Made by a program: the position numbers and the translations under genes. Source: Vibrio sp. VB16 (GTDB lineage Bacteria > Pseudomonadota > Gammaproteobacteria > Enterobacterales > Vibrionaceae). From it: a stretch of 64,000 nt of DNA. The stretch lies in NCBI RefSeq assembly GCF_015594925.2, contig NZ_CP087590.1, positions 992,001 through 1,056,000 of the forward strand. The letters are read 5' to 3'. The notes under the pieces are model-generated. The model did not search any database. It was not told where the DNA came from and saw nothing but the letters and a program-made list of their open reading frames with translations. This document shows, in pieces, positions 8,281-15,980 of the stretch (position 1 is the first letter of the stretch; each line of letters begins with the position of its first letter).

Positions 8281-8568
8281 CGAGTTATTTAACCAGAGTT
8301 CTGAGTTTTAAATGAGGTAATAGTAGCGCAAAGCAATGTAAATTACTTTACCTTGAATAAGCGACCTTATATTAATGATTGAACTTCCAAAAAAGTACGA
8401 AGAGAGAGATAACCACGAAGGGTATTTTTAAACGGAACGTGATCCAATGTCTGATATTGTTAAGCAAGATAAAATTATTATGCTGAACCCAAGGCATCAT
8501 CTAAATATCGGAGATTGACTTACAGGTAATTAATATTGCAACTATACTCCTATAAATTTCATCAAAAA

Positions 8569-10344
8569 ATGCGCATTATGGACATAAAATCTCGCTTAAT
8601 CATTCTTGGATTAACCTCTATTCTAGGCATTGCGGCTATCCTTGGAATTTCGATTAGTTTCTCCGGTTCCGTTGCAGAGCTAGCAAATGCAAAAACTCAA
8701 CTCTCTGAACTTGAGGTTAGGTTACTTAATTTACGTCGTAACGAGAAAGATTTTTTGTTGCGAAAAGATGCTAAGTACCTAACTAAATTTCAAGACAATG
8801 CCGCGCTGTTTACGGACATTAATCAACATATTGCGGCCACTCTTATAAGTTACGATATTGCGTATCCAGATCGTTTGAAGTCTGACCTTGATATATATAT
8901 AAATAAGTTCTCTTCTTTAGTTTCTGCTTCACAAGCTTTGGGATTAAAAAAAGATCAAGGATTGTTAGGGGAATTTAATTCTGAATATGAGAAAGCCATT
9001 GGCTCAGCTTCTGCAAGAGGAGGGTTGGCTCTAAATAACTTCGATAATGCGGTTAAGCAAGGCAGTTTTGAACCTCAAATATTACAAGATTTTAATTTTC
9101 CAGCGCTGATTAAAGTTAGTCAGGAAGTGATTGATCAAATTCAGGTTATTGGTCTTCAACATGATCAAGGATTAATGGGAGAAGTTCGGGCTGCATCGCA
9201 TCAAATTGAGGAACAGTTTGAGCAAGCCTCAGTAGCATTACAATCTGGAGTAAACACTTATGAAGAGCGCCTGACAACAATTCAATGGGGCATTACAGGT
9301 GTCATCATCCTTGTCATTGTATTAGTGATTGTCCAAATAGTTTGGTCTATAAACATCATAATGAACAAATTGTTAAAAACGATTCAAATGATTTTAGAAA
9401 CCAACAACATGGCAATGCGAATTGATATTTCAGGCAATAATGAATTGGCAGTGTTGGGTCGATACTTCAACGATTTGTTGGCGAACATCGCAGAGTTGGT
9501 TTCTGGTTCTCAGATTAAAGCCAAAGGGCTCTACAGAAGTACTGAAAGTATGCATGGTCAACTTCAAGGTGTGATCGAACAGTTCAATATTCAGGCACAA
9601 CATACGAGCTCAATGGCGACATCTGTCCAACAAATGGTATCGACTATTGGCGAGATTTCGGAAAGTACAGCCGTGGCAACTGAAGGCGTTCAACAAGCGT
9701 CTTATAACGCGAATGAAGGTCGAGGGGGAGTAAGTGCAACGGTTAATAATATTAATGAATTATCGTCAACTCTGTCTCGCAGTCAGGCGTCAATAAGTTC
9801 GCTAGACCAACGTGTTGCTCAAATAGGAGGAGCCGTAGAGATGATTCAGGGTATAGCAGAACAAACAAATTTATTAGCTTTGAATGCTGCTATTGAGGCT
9901 GCACGAGCAGGTGATCAAGGGCGAGGTTTTGCTGTGGTTGCTGATGAAGTCCGCAATCTTGCCAGCCGTACTCATGATTCAACTCAAGAAATTACTTCGG
10001 TAGTGACAGCCATTCAAAGTCAGATGTCGGCTGTTGTAGCGGATATTGAAACTTGTAATAAACAAGGCGAAGAAACCAAGCAATTTTCACAAACCTTAGA
10101 TGACAGCTTTTCACAGATCATCACCGATATGAGTTATATTCAAAGTAACTCAGAACGCATCGCTTCGGCAATTGAAGAGCAAGGAATTGTAATGAATCAA
10201 GTAAATGAGTCCATTACAGAGCTGCAAATGATTTCAGATGACAATATGGTCTCAGCTAAACAATGCCTTGATGAGGTTGATAGTGTGCAAGCGCAAGCAA
10301 AAGACATGGATCATGCCGTGGCACAGTTTAAAACAAATGCTTAA
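8569..10344 (+). CDS. Methyl-accepting chemotaxis protein with HBM-type sensor
   Basis: A chemoreceptor of about 590 residues. The N-terminal membrane helix (LIILGLTSILGIAAILGISI) is followed by a helical periplasmic region with RRNEKDFLLRKDAKYLTKF, characteristic of helical bimodular (HBM) sensor domains, which bind small organic acids in known cases. A second helix (GVIILVIVLVIVQIVW) precedes a HAMP segment and the signalling domain, whose hairpin tip (EQTNLLALNAAIEAARAG, QGRGFAVVADEVRNLA) contacts CheA and CheW. The start is uncertain: ATGs at 8536, 8569 and 8578 are possible, none with a strong ribosome-binding site. A hairpin repeat lies 29 bp downstream. Confidence 0.93.
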   Translation: MRIMDIKSRLIILGLTSILGIAAILGISISFSGSVAELANAKTQLSELEVRLLNLRRNEKDFLLRKDAKYLTKFQDNAALFTDINQHIAATLISYDIAYPDRLKSDLDIYINKFSSLVSASQALGLKKDQGLLGEFNSEYEKAIGSASARGGLALNNFDNAVKQGSFEPQILQDFNFPALIKVSQEVIDQIQVIGLQHDQGLMGEVRAASHQIEEQFEQASVALQSGVNTYEERLTTIQWGITGVIILVIVLVIVQIVWSINIIMNKLLKTIQMILETNNMAMRIDISGNNELAVLGRYFNDLLANIAELVSGSQIKAKGLYRSTESMHGQLQGVIEQFNIQAQHTSSMATSVQQMVSTIGEISESTAVATEGVQQASYNANEGRGGVSATVNNINELSSTLSRSQASISSLDQRVAQIGGAVEMIQGIAEQTNLLALNAAIEAARAGDQGRGFAVVADEVRNLASRTHDSTQEITSVVTAIQSQMSAVVADIETCNKQGEETKQFSQTLDDSFSQIITDMSYIQSNSERIASAIEEQGIVMNQVNESITELQMISDDNMVSAKQCLDEVDSVQAQAKDMDHAVAQFKTNA

Positions 10345-10372
10345 AATAATGAGGAAAAACTAACGAGTAAAC

Positions 10373-10418
10373 TAACCAGGACATACACCTTAGATATCCA
10401 GATGTATCTCCTCGTTAG
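10373..10418. repeat. Dispersed hairpin repeat
   Basis: Left arm AACCAGGACATACACCT, loop TAGATATCC, right arm AGATGTATCTCCTCGTTAG. The preceding bases ACTAACGAGTAAACTAACC show the same duplicated lead-in seen at 4075-4090. Confidence 0.8.
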
Positions 10419-10447
10419 TCCTTCTTGCTCCTTTAATAGAAAAAATA

Positions 10448-10483
10448 ACACGACAACTGAAAGTTTTATCTCAGTTGTCGTGT
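10448..10483. terminator. 13-bp perfect hairpin, possible terminator
   Basis: ACACGACAACTGA, 10-base loop, TCAGTTGTCGTGT. There is no T tract on the plus side; an A run upstream would give a T tract only for minus-strand transcripts. It separates the chemoreceptor from the YHS operon. Confidence 0.5.
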
Positions 10484-10560
10484 CTTCTGCTAAACAATAA
10501 ATGAATTATCAATCTATCGACGCTCAACACAACGTCGGTTTCCAAATCAGGAGTCTTCAA

Positions 10561-10998
10561 ATGAAGAAGTTATTTGCCCTATTAATCATGCTCGTAAGTT
10601 TCCCTTCATTCGCCGCTGACGAGATCTACACAGGAACGTTCAGCAATAAAGCGGTGAGTGGTTATGACACCGTGGCATATTTCACGGAAGGCCAACCGGT
10701 TAAAGGCAATAGCCAATGGCAAGTAGAGTACAAAGATGCTGACTGGTATTTTTCTTCAGAAGAGAATCTAAGTAAGTTTAAAGCCGATCCAGAAAGCTAC
10801 GCCCCACAATACGGTGGTTACTGTGCATGGGCGATTTCTGCCAAAAACGATTTTGCTTCTGCCAAACCTGAATTATGGGCAATTGTCGATGGTAAGCTTT
10901 ATTTAAATTACGATGTTGGAGTGAAGAGACGTTGGGACGAAGATCGTGCAGGCCATATATTGACGGCTGACCAAAACTGGCCAAATCTAATTAAATAA
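10561..10998 (+). CDS. Secreted YHS-domain protein
   Basis: A 145-residue protein with a signal peptide (MKKLFALLIMLVSFPSFAAD), so periplasmic. The mature part holds a YHS domain (SGYDTVAYFTEGQPVKG; WYFSSEENLSKFKADPESYA; YGGYCAWA), a small fold often linked to metal handling; the single Cys in GGYCAWA is a possible ligand. The start at 10561 has CAGGAG upstream; an in-frame ATG at 10501 would bury the signal peptide and is rejected. It begins an operon with a DoxX-like membrane protein 15 bp on and a GAF protein beyond. Confidence 0.88.
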   Translation: MKKLFALLIMLVSFPSFAADEIYTGTFSNKAVSGYDTVAYFTEGQPVKGNSQWQVEYKDADWYFSSEENLSKFKADPESYAPQYGGYCAWAISAKNDFASAKPELWAIVDGKLYLNYDVGVKRRWDEDRAGHILTADQNWPNLIK

Positions 10999-11013
10999 TA
11001 AGGAATCCACCTA

Positions 11014-11466
11014 ATGAAGTTTGTACCGTTGAAGCATATTCCATCAGCATTTGTCATCTTTGTATTTGTTCAGTCATTGTTCTTTAAGTTTTCGGGTTCT
11101 TACGAGACAGAGCATATTTTTGGTACTCTGGGTGAGTGGTCGGGTATTGAGTGGTTTGGCGTATACGGTGGCTACCTGATTGGTTTTTCTGAACTGATTG
11201 CTGCAATTCTTCTGCTTACTCGTTTACACGGTTTTGGTGCCGCAATGAGTGTGGGTATCATGACTGGCGCGATTGTCTTCCATTTGTTCACGCCGCTAGG
11301 CGTCGTAATGCCAGAGTTTAACGCGATGGGCGATGTAGTGGGTGATGATGGTGGTTTGTTGTTTGGTATGGCGTGTATTGTGTGGAGCTGCGGCATGTTG
11401 CTATTTATTCGCGATGTGAAAACAGAAGGCACATTGACGTATAACCTTCTCGCCAAAAAAGCGTAG
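11014..11466 (+). CDS. DoxX-like integral membrane protein
   Basis: A 150-residue protein with about four membrane helices (near residues 8-25, 48-70, 75-95 and 113-135) and the small polytopic layout of DoxX-like proteins. AAGGAATCC precedes the ATG. Its start lies 15 bp after the YHS gene and the GAF gene follows 28 bp later, so the three are probably one transcript. A conserved DoxX signature is not evident enough for a firm family call; a redox or envelope role is only suggested by the neighbours. Confidence 0.7.
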   Translation: MKFVPLKHIPSAFVIFVFVQSLFFKFSGSYETEHIFGTLGEWSGIEWFGVYGGYLIGFSELIAAILLLTRLHGFGAAMSVGIMTGAIVFHLFTPLGVVMPEFNAMGDVVGDDGGLLFGMACIVWSCGMLLFIRDVKTEGTLTYNLLAKKA

Positions 11467-11494
11467 TGTCGTTAGTTTACTTATAGGGGTTAAT

Positions 11495-11950
11495 ATGGGA
11501 TTTCAGAAGTTAGTTGAGTATCGCGAGGTATTGACCTTAGAACTCAATAAAATCGCTCGGCATTATCAGCTGCATTCGTTGTTGATCATGGAGTCGACGC
11601 CGGAGACAATGGTCGTGTTTGCGGCTAATGAACAACCTATTTATAGCGCGGGCGATGCAGGACCTAAAAGCAATCAAAAAGGCTGCCATGAACTGTATTG
11701 TGAACGTGTCGTCGACACGGAAGAACCGTTGTTGGTCTCAGATGCCTCTCAAGATAAAGAGTGGAGAGGGAACGCAGACTTAGTTGAATTCGGATTAGGT
11801 GTTTATTACGGTGTTCCAATTATGCATAAAGGCAAAGCGGTTGGAACCGTGTGTGCATTGAATGACAAACCCTTCGACTTTATGCAAGGTGAGCCCAATG
11901 TCATTACTCGATTGAACGATGTGAAGTTAGATGTAGAAAGGCACCTATAA
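11495..11950 (+). CDS. GAF-domain protein
   Basis: A 151-residue soluble protein made of a single GAF domain, with typical segments (CHELYCERVVDTEEPLLVSD; GLGVYYGVPIMHKGKAVGTV; CALNDKPFDF). Free-standing GAF domains bind small ligands or act as redox sensors, e.g. free methionine sulfoxide reductase, but the Cys pattern here (C-x3-YC and VCAL) is not enough to assign that. No output domain is present. It is third in the YHS/DoxX-like/GAF operon. Confidence 0.85.
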   Translation: MGFQKLVEYREVLTLELNKIARHYQLHSLLIMESTPETMVVFAANEQPIYSAGDAGPKSNQKGCHELYCERVVDTEEPLLVSDASQDKEWRGNADLVEFGLGVYYGVPIMHKGKAVGTVCALNDKPFDFMQGEPNVITRLNDVKLDVERHL

Positions 11951-12003
11951 ATTGCGGTTATGCTTCTTAACCCTTACACGCATAAAGCACGTAATTAATG
12001 AGA

Positions 12004-12030
12004 ATTAACGAGGACAGAATTAACGAGGAC
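12004..12030. repeat. Left half of a hairpin repeat, interrupted by the IS
   Basis: AATTAACGAGGAC occurs twice in tandem (12004-12015 and 12019-12030), the second abutting the IS. The matching continuation ACACACCTTAGA resumes at 13445 beyond the IS. Joining the flanks gives GAGGACACACACCTTAG, like the repeat copy at 4089. Confidence 0.7.
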
Positions 12031-12045
12031 ATATATGGTCACCTC

Positions 12046-12335
12046 GCTTGATACAAGGTCTTTATGTTTGTAGAACGTTCGTTATCTATCTTTCCATAGA
12101 GTTTTTCCCTAACAACAGGGGTTAGCAGTGGTTCACGGTCTTGCGACATATATCCGGCGTCTGTTTGGCATGAGTTCATGCGCGCCCTAATGAGATTCAA
12201 ATTGACGTCTTATCCTCCTCAACACACACATGGTTTTGATAACCGCTGTCCTCGCCAGGTTTTGAATAAGACAAACCGTTTAATTCATCACTGTTTACAC
12301 CGTTGTTATTGAGTTGGCTTTCTGTTCATTTACCA
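12046..12335 (-). ncRNA. Candidate seekRNA/bridge-RNA region of the IS
   Basis: In the IS1111 group the non-coding stretch 3' of the transposase encodes a guide RNA (seekRNA or bridge RNA) that pairs with the target and with the IS ends. This 290-bp stretch is in the right place and has no ORF. Short matches to the insertion site occur in it: GTCCTCG at 12248-12254 (complement of the CGAGGAC flank), GACATATAT at 12145-12153 (same as the left junction, 12028-12036) and ACACACACA at 12222-12230 (like the right flank). The exact RNA ends cannot be set from sequence alone. Confidence 0.5.
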
Positions 12336-13364
12336 TTATCTAGCGCAAGCGAGTTCGACGTTATAAGGAGCTCTTTTCGTTAATACGGCCCAGATTATTC
12401 GGGCCAATTTATTAGCAAAGGCCACTACCACTTTGCAATGGTGTGTTCGTTTTTTTAATTTTTGTAACCATTGGCTTAGCGGGTCGTCTTTTTTATCGCA
12501 ATGATTAATGACCGCTTGCGCACCCTGAGTGAGAAGTTTACGAAGCGTTTGATTGCCTCGTTTGGTTATCTTGCCTAAATGGTTTTTGTCGCCACTGCTG
12601 TATTGAGAAGGGGTTAGGCCAAGCCATGCTGACAACTGACGTCCATTTTTGAATTCACTCATGCTATTTATCGAGCCCATGATACTTGACGCGACAATAG
12701 GACCGACTCCGGGAATACCTGAAAGCAATTGATAGTCTTCATGTTGGCTGGCACATGACACCATTTGAGCCGTGATGGTTTTGATTTCTTCTTCAAGCTG
12801 TTTTTGTCGAAGATAAAGGTGTTGAACAACCGAACGAGCCACTGTCGACAGCTCATTTTCGGCATCTTCTAAAACGAAAGGAATGGCATTCATTAAATTC
12901 GATTTTGTCTTCCCCATTACGACACCGTATTCCGCTAGAAGCCCTCGTAGTTGGTTGGCGTTCGCCGTACGTTGTTTTACCAGTAATTCTCTTATCCTTT
13001 GCAAAGATTGAATATCTTGTTGCTCAACGGTTTTCACGCCAACAAAATGAATTTTGGGTCGTTGTGCGGCTTCGGCAATGGCGAGCGCATCGTTAGCGTC
13101 ATTTTTATTGCCGATTAAGAACGCTTTGACTAATCTGGCGGGAATTAATTTAACCGTATGCCCCAGTTTTTCAATCGCTCTTCCCCAGTGATTGGAGCTA
13201 TAACACGCCTCCATGACGACAAGAGAGGGCTGGTATTGCCTTAGGGTGTGAAGCAATTTATTTCGGGTGATCTTTTTATTCGAAACGAGGTTATTTTGTT
13301 GATCGAGTAGAGCAACTTGAAAGACATTTTTTGCCAAATCAATACTAATTAACTTATAGTTCAT
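12336..13364 (-). CDS. IS110-family transposase (DEDD recombinase)
   Basis: A 342-residue transposase. The N-terminal RuvC-like domain has the acidic residues expected (SIDLAKN near residue 8, VMEAC near 52, NKNDANDALA near 90), followed by a coiled region and the C-terminal Tnp_20 domain (SGIPGVGPIVASSIMG; WLGLTPSQYSSGDKNHLGKI; KRGNQTLRKLL) containing the conserved Ser. The start is placed at 13364 (MNYKLISIDL) because AAGGTG lies 6 bases upstream; a GTG at 13373 overlaps that site. The gene appears intact, so the element could be active. Confidence 0.95.
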   Translation of the reverse strand: MNYKLISIDLAKNVFQVALLDQQNNLVSNKKITRNKLLHTLRQYQPSLVVMEACYSSNHWGRAIEKLGHTVKLIPARLVKAFLIGNKNDANDALAIAEAAQRPKIHFVGVKTVEQQDIQSLQRIRELLVKQRTANANQLRGLLAEYGVVMGKTKSNLMNAIPFVLEDAENELSTVARSVVQHLYLRQKQLEEEIKTITAQMVSCASQHEDYQLLSGIPGVGPIVASSIMGSINSMSEFKNGRQLSAWLGLTPSQYSSGDKNHLGKITKRGNQTLRKLLTQGAQAVINHCDKKDDPLSQWLQKLKKRTHHCKVVVAFANKLARIIWAVLTKRAPYNVELACAR

Positions 13365-13477
13365 AGTGGTCACCTTTGTTGTTGATTCTGTGCAACCTTA
13401 ATCATGGCACATTGCGATGCCGAGACAGAGGTGACCATCTCATCACACACCTTAGAAAGAAATAGCTCAGCTTGAAT

Positions 13478-13515
13478 CAACAAGGTATTCTCGAGATAAA
13501 GAGAATACCTTGTTG
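13478..13515. terminator. 15-bp perfect hairpin
   Basis: CAACAAGGTATTCTC, 8-base loop, GAGAATACCTTGTTG. Located just downstream of the minus-strand DUF1330 gene, so probably its terminator, although no T tract follows on that strand. Confidence 0.55.
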
Positions 13516-13541
13516 GTTTAAAAAGTGATCTAAAAACGTAT

Positions 13542-13817
13542 TCACACTAAATGAAATTGACTGTGCATACCTTTCTCTCGTAGCGGAATAATGGCTTGGT
13601 ATTCAGCGCTATTATACCAGTTTTGTGCACTTTCTTTGTCTGGAAACTGGATGATGGCTTTCATTGGGTGAATCGCTTCACCATGTAACACTTCCACTTC
13701 ACCCTTGGCAATAAATTGACCATTAAAAGGTTTCAATGTTTCTGCCGCTTGCGCGCTGTATTCTGAAATCTGTTTTTTATCTATAGGTGTCAGGTCGACA
13801 ACAACTAAACTTTTCAT
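13542..13817 (-). CDS. DUF1330 family protein
   Basis: A 91-residue protein with the dimeric alpha/beta-barrel layout of DUF1330 (KSLVVVDLTPIDKKQISEYS; IIQFPDKESAQNWYNSAEYQ; AIIPLREKG). The start at 13817 fits the domain start; an upstream in-frame ATG at 13850 would add 11 atypical residues. Cytoplasmic, function unknown; related folds include monooxygenases and small-molecule-binding proteins. It is divergent from a LysR gene that may regulate it. Confidence 0.88.
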   Translation of the reverse strand: MKSLVVVDLTPIDKKQISEYSAQAAETLKPFNGQFIAKGEVEVLHGEAIHPMKAIIQFPDKESAQNWYNSAEYQAIIPLREKGMHSQFHLV

Positions 13818-13910
13818 TTGCACTATTTCCTTGTTTGATTGAGTTGACACAGCTTAGGAGTTTAGCGACTATTAAACAATAACCTTAAAATGAACGTGTT
13901 GTTTAATTAT

Positions 13911-14813
13911 ATGAACAGTGTGAAATTGGCTCCTCTACTTTTGATTTTCGTCGAAGTGGCAAATCGGCGCTCTTTTACAGCGGCAGCTAAAAAGTTAGGT
14001 TTAAGTAAGTCCGCCGTTAGTCAGCAAATAAAGCGCTTAGAGGAATCGACGGACCAGCAGTTATTGATACGTAATACTCGCGGAGTTGTGCTGACTGCCG
14101 TAGGGGAAACGTTACTGGCTCGCAGTGAATTATTGAGTGAACAACTGACTATGACACTAACTGAGCTCGATAGTGCAAAAGCCCAACCTAGCGGTAGCTT
14201 CAAAGTTTCTATTCCTCCTTTTTTTGAAAAAAATTTGATCATTCCTGTATTGAGACAATTGAGTTTGGAATTCCCCAAAATAAAACCAGAAGTGGTTGTG
14301 ACAGGCAAGTGGCAGGACTTGATAGAGCACAATTTAGATGCTGCGATTTTTGGCGGTGACATACCCGACTGCAATTATCGCGCGTTATCAATAGGGAAAG
14401 TATCAGAAATATTTTGCGCGTCACCTCGATACATTAAACAATACGGAGATATAAAGAACATTGAACAGTTAGAAGAATACAAGTTTATAGCAACCCCTTG
14501 GCAGCACGATGAATTGCAGTTATTTGATAATAAACAAATGAATAAATTGCTTATAAATGTCGAACACAGTGCGAAAGCAAACACGCTAACAACCGTATTG
14601 GAGATGGTGTTGAATGATATGGGTGTCGCATTGTTTCCTGAATTTTTAGTCCAAACAGAGCTTTCTGACGAACGGGTTACTAGAGTATTACCTGAGATTC
14701 AGGGAAGAGCCTGGCACTTCTATTTTTTACATCAATTTAATAATGAAAAACCAATACATGTCAGTCGCTTTTACCAACTATTTAAGTACTATTTTAGTAA
14801 GTCCAGTATATAA
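13911..14813 (+). CDS. LysR-family transcriptional regulator
   Basis: About 300 residues. The N-terminal helix-turn-helix reads LLLIFVEVANRRSFTAAAKK then LSKSAVSQQIKRLEE, and the C-terminal substrate-binding-like domain follows. The start is set at 13911 (MNSVKLAPLL), which matches the usual short lead-in of relatives; an ATG at 13890 is also in frame. It is divergent from the DUF1330 gene with under 100 bp between, suggesting control of that gene. The protein ends with FSKSSI shortly before a hairpin repeat. Confidence 0.9.
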   Translation: MNSVKLAPLLLIFVEVANRRSFTAAAKKLGLSKSAVSQQIKRLEESTDQQLLIRNTRGVVLTAVGETLLARSELLSEQLTMTLTELDSAKAQPSGSFKVSIPPFFEKNLIIPVLRQLSLEFPKIKPEVVVTGKWQDLIEHNLDAAIFGGDIPDCNYRALSIGKVSEIFCASPRYIKQYGDIKNIEQLEEYKFIATPWQHDELQLFDNKQMNKLLINVEHSAKANTLTTVLEMVLNDMGVALFPEFLVQTELSDERVTRVLPEIQGRAWHFYFLHQFNNEKPIHVSRFYQLFKYYFSKSSI

Positions 14814-14853
14814 AAAGAAACGAACGAGCAGAAAATCAAACGCAAAAATCAGT

Positions 14854-14896
14854 CGAGGACATACACCTCAGATCTCAAGATGTATCTCCTTGTTAG
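14854..14896. repeat. Dispersed hairpin repeat
   Basis: Left arm CGAGGACATACACCTCA, loop, right arm AAGATGTATCTCCTTGTTAG. It lies about 15 bp before the conserved part of DUF3316 cassette 2. Confidence 0.78.
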
Positions 14897-14973
14897 CTTT
14901 TGTCACAAAACACCTCGGCTTTAAAACTTTCATTTTATTGATGCTAAATCGTCCATGATGAATGGCGAATATG

Positions 14974-14989
14974 TGTGATGTACGTCACA
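14974..14989. promoter_or_regulatory. CRP-like operator of DUF3316 cassette 2
   Basis: TGTGATGTACGTCACA: both half-sites match the CRP consensus exactly with the standard 6-base spacer. Confidence 0.75.
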
Positions 14990-15008
14990 TGTAAATAGTG
15001 AATAATAG

Positions 15009-15057
15009 CGTCATCGAGTGAGAGGGGCAGTAACCCCAACAAGTAGTCACTCATTTT
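15009..15057 (+). promoter_or_regulatory. Conserved structured 5' leader, DUF3316 cassette 2
   Basis: Same nested stem-loop as cassette 1: GAGTGA (15016-15021) with TCACTC (15047-15052), and GGGG with CCCC inside. The one base that differs from cassette 1 (GTAACCCC for GTTACCCC) is in the loop. Confidence 0.55.
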
Positions 15058-15083
15058 TAACAGACACTTTAAGGGTAAATAAG

Positions 15084-15428
15084 ATGAAAAAATTAACCGT
15101 TCTAGCCGCCACTCTCCTCGTTAGCGTTACCGCCTTTGCAGGCACTCAAACGGTGTATAGCGAAGCAAACCTTTCAACAGCCGGTTTCTCTTCAAAAGCC
15201 GCCGCGTATGAAGCAGGGTTTGATTACGTAGATGTACTAAAAACAGCGACCAATTCAGAATTGCGCTTTAAATTGGCACCCATTGGAGAAAATACCGTCT
15301 CTAATCTTAAGCTTGACGACACAGTTGTGACTATTGAAGAGTTCTCAGAAGCTCGCGGTGAAATATCTTACCGAGCTATCGTCAATGTTGATTATCATTT
15401 CGATGCCCGCGATAACAACAACGACTAA
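15084..15428 (+). CDS. DUF3316 secreted protein, copy 2
   Basis: A 114-residue paralogue of copy 1 with the same signal peptide and domain. It differs from copy 4 (54838-55182) at one residue only (Val for Ala in DYVDVLKTA), and the two genes are nearly identical in DNA, so they were duplicated or gene-converted recently. Copies 1 and 3 are more distant. AAGGGT precedes the ATG. The operator, leader and terminator are also shared. Function unknown. Confidence 0.9.
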   Translation: MKKLTVLAATLLVSVTAFAGTQTVYSEANLSTAGFSSKAAAYEAGFDYVDVLKTATNSELRFKLAPIGENTVSNLKLDDTVVTIEEFSEARGEISYRAIVNVDYHFDARDNNND

Positions 15429-15450
15429 TATCATCCAGTTTTAGAATTTG

Positions 15451-15484
15451 AAAAGCTAACAGGTCTCGGTCTGTTAGCTTTTTT
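15451..15484 (+). terminator. Rho-independent terminator of DUF3316 copy 2
   Basis: AAAAGCTAACAG, short loop, CTGTTAGCTTTTTT. The stem shows a compensated change relative to the other copies (GCTAAC/GTTAGC instead of GCCAAC/GTTGGC), which supports selection on the hairpin. Confidence 0.9.
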
Positions 15485-15664
15485 GTCACTATAGATGTCA
15501 ATGTAATGCCATTTTTGAGGTGTGTGTCCTGATTAACTGTGGCTCTAATTAGTTCTGAGTCACTAAATAAGCCAGAGTGAAAAGATAGCAGTTCTGAGTG
15601 TCATCATATTGAGTCAAATGCTAGACTGTCCGTCTATTTCATTTAGTGTTTAAAAGGTAGTGTG

Positions 15665-15916
15665 ATGAACCCAATTCTTGCAATGTTGAAAGAGAATAAT
15701 ATTAGCGACGAACAGATCCGTGAGCTTTTTGAAGTGTTGACACAAAATCCTCTTGCGGCAATGGCATCAATCGGTCAACTGGGTTTACCTCAAGATAAGC
15801 TTCAGTTTTTAATGGGGCAGGTGATGCAAAACCCCGCTTTGATTAAAGAAGCCGTCAATGAGTTAGGGCTAGATTTTTCAAAAGTAGAAGCAGCGAAAGA
15901 ACAACTTCAAAAGTAA
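15665..15916 (+). CDS. DUF2999 family protein
   Basis: An 83-residue protein matching DUF2999 of vibrios and shewanellae (MNPILAMLKENNISDEQIRE; FEVLTQNPLAAMASIGQLG; QNPALIKEAVNELGLDFSKV). It looks all-helical and soluble. A GTG directly precedes the ATG at 15665; AAAGGTAG 5 bases upstream supports the ATG. A single-gene unit closed by a strong terminator at 15934-15980. Function unknown. Confidence 0.9.
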   Translation: MNPILAMLKENNISDEQIRELFEVLTQNPLAAMASIGQLGLPQDKLQFLMGQVMQNPALIKEAVNELGLDFSKVEAAKEQLQK

Positions 15917-15933
15917 ATTTGTCTGCGAATTTA

Positions 15934-15980
15934 GAAGGGTCGTTTAAAGGGTTCAAGTTGAACTCCTTTGACGACCTTTT
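15934..15980 (+). terminator. Terminator of the DUF2999 gene
   Basis: A long stem: AAGGGTCGTTTAAAGG pairs with CCTTTGACGACCTTTT around the inner palindrome GTTCAAGTTGAAC (15951-15963). Confidence 0.8.

Larger units (their letters stand above)
12031..13444 (-). mobile_element. IS110-family (IS1111-group) insertion sequence, about 1.41 kb
   Basis: The element holds one DEDD transposase gene on the minus strand. Subterminal inverted repeats ATGGTCACCTC (12035-12045) and GAGGTGACCAT (13428-13438) match over 11 bases, sitting a few bases inside each end. The long non-coding region lies downstream of the transposase gene (12046-12335). Subterminal repeats plus a 3' non-coding region are traits of the IS1111 group rather than IS110 proper. 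No target duplication is needed in this family. Flanks show insertion into a hairpin repeat. Exact ends may shift by one or two bases. Confidence 0.85.

Noticed and set aside
12031..13444. Tn7-like or IS3-type element
   Set aside because: The transposase has the DEDD plus Tnp_20 layout of IS110, and the inverted repeats are subterminal with no target duplication.
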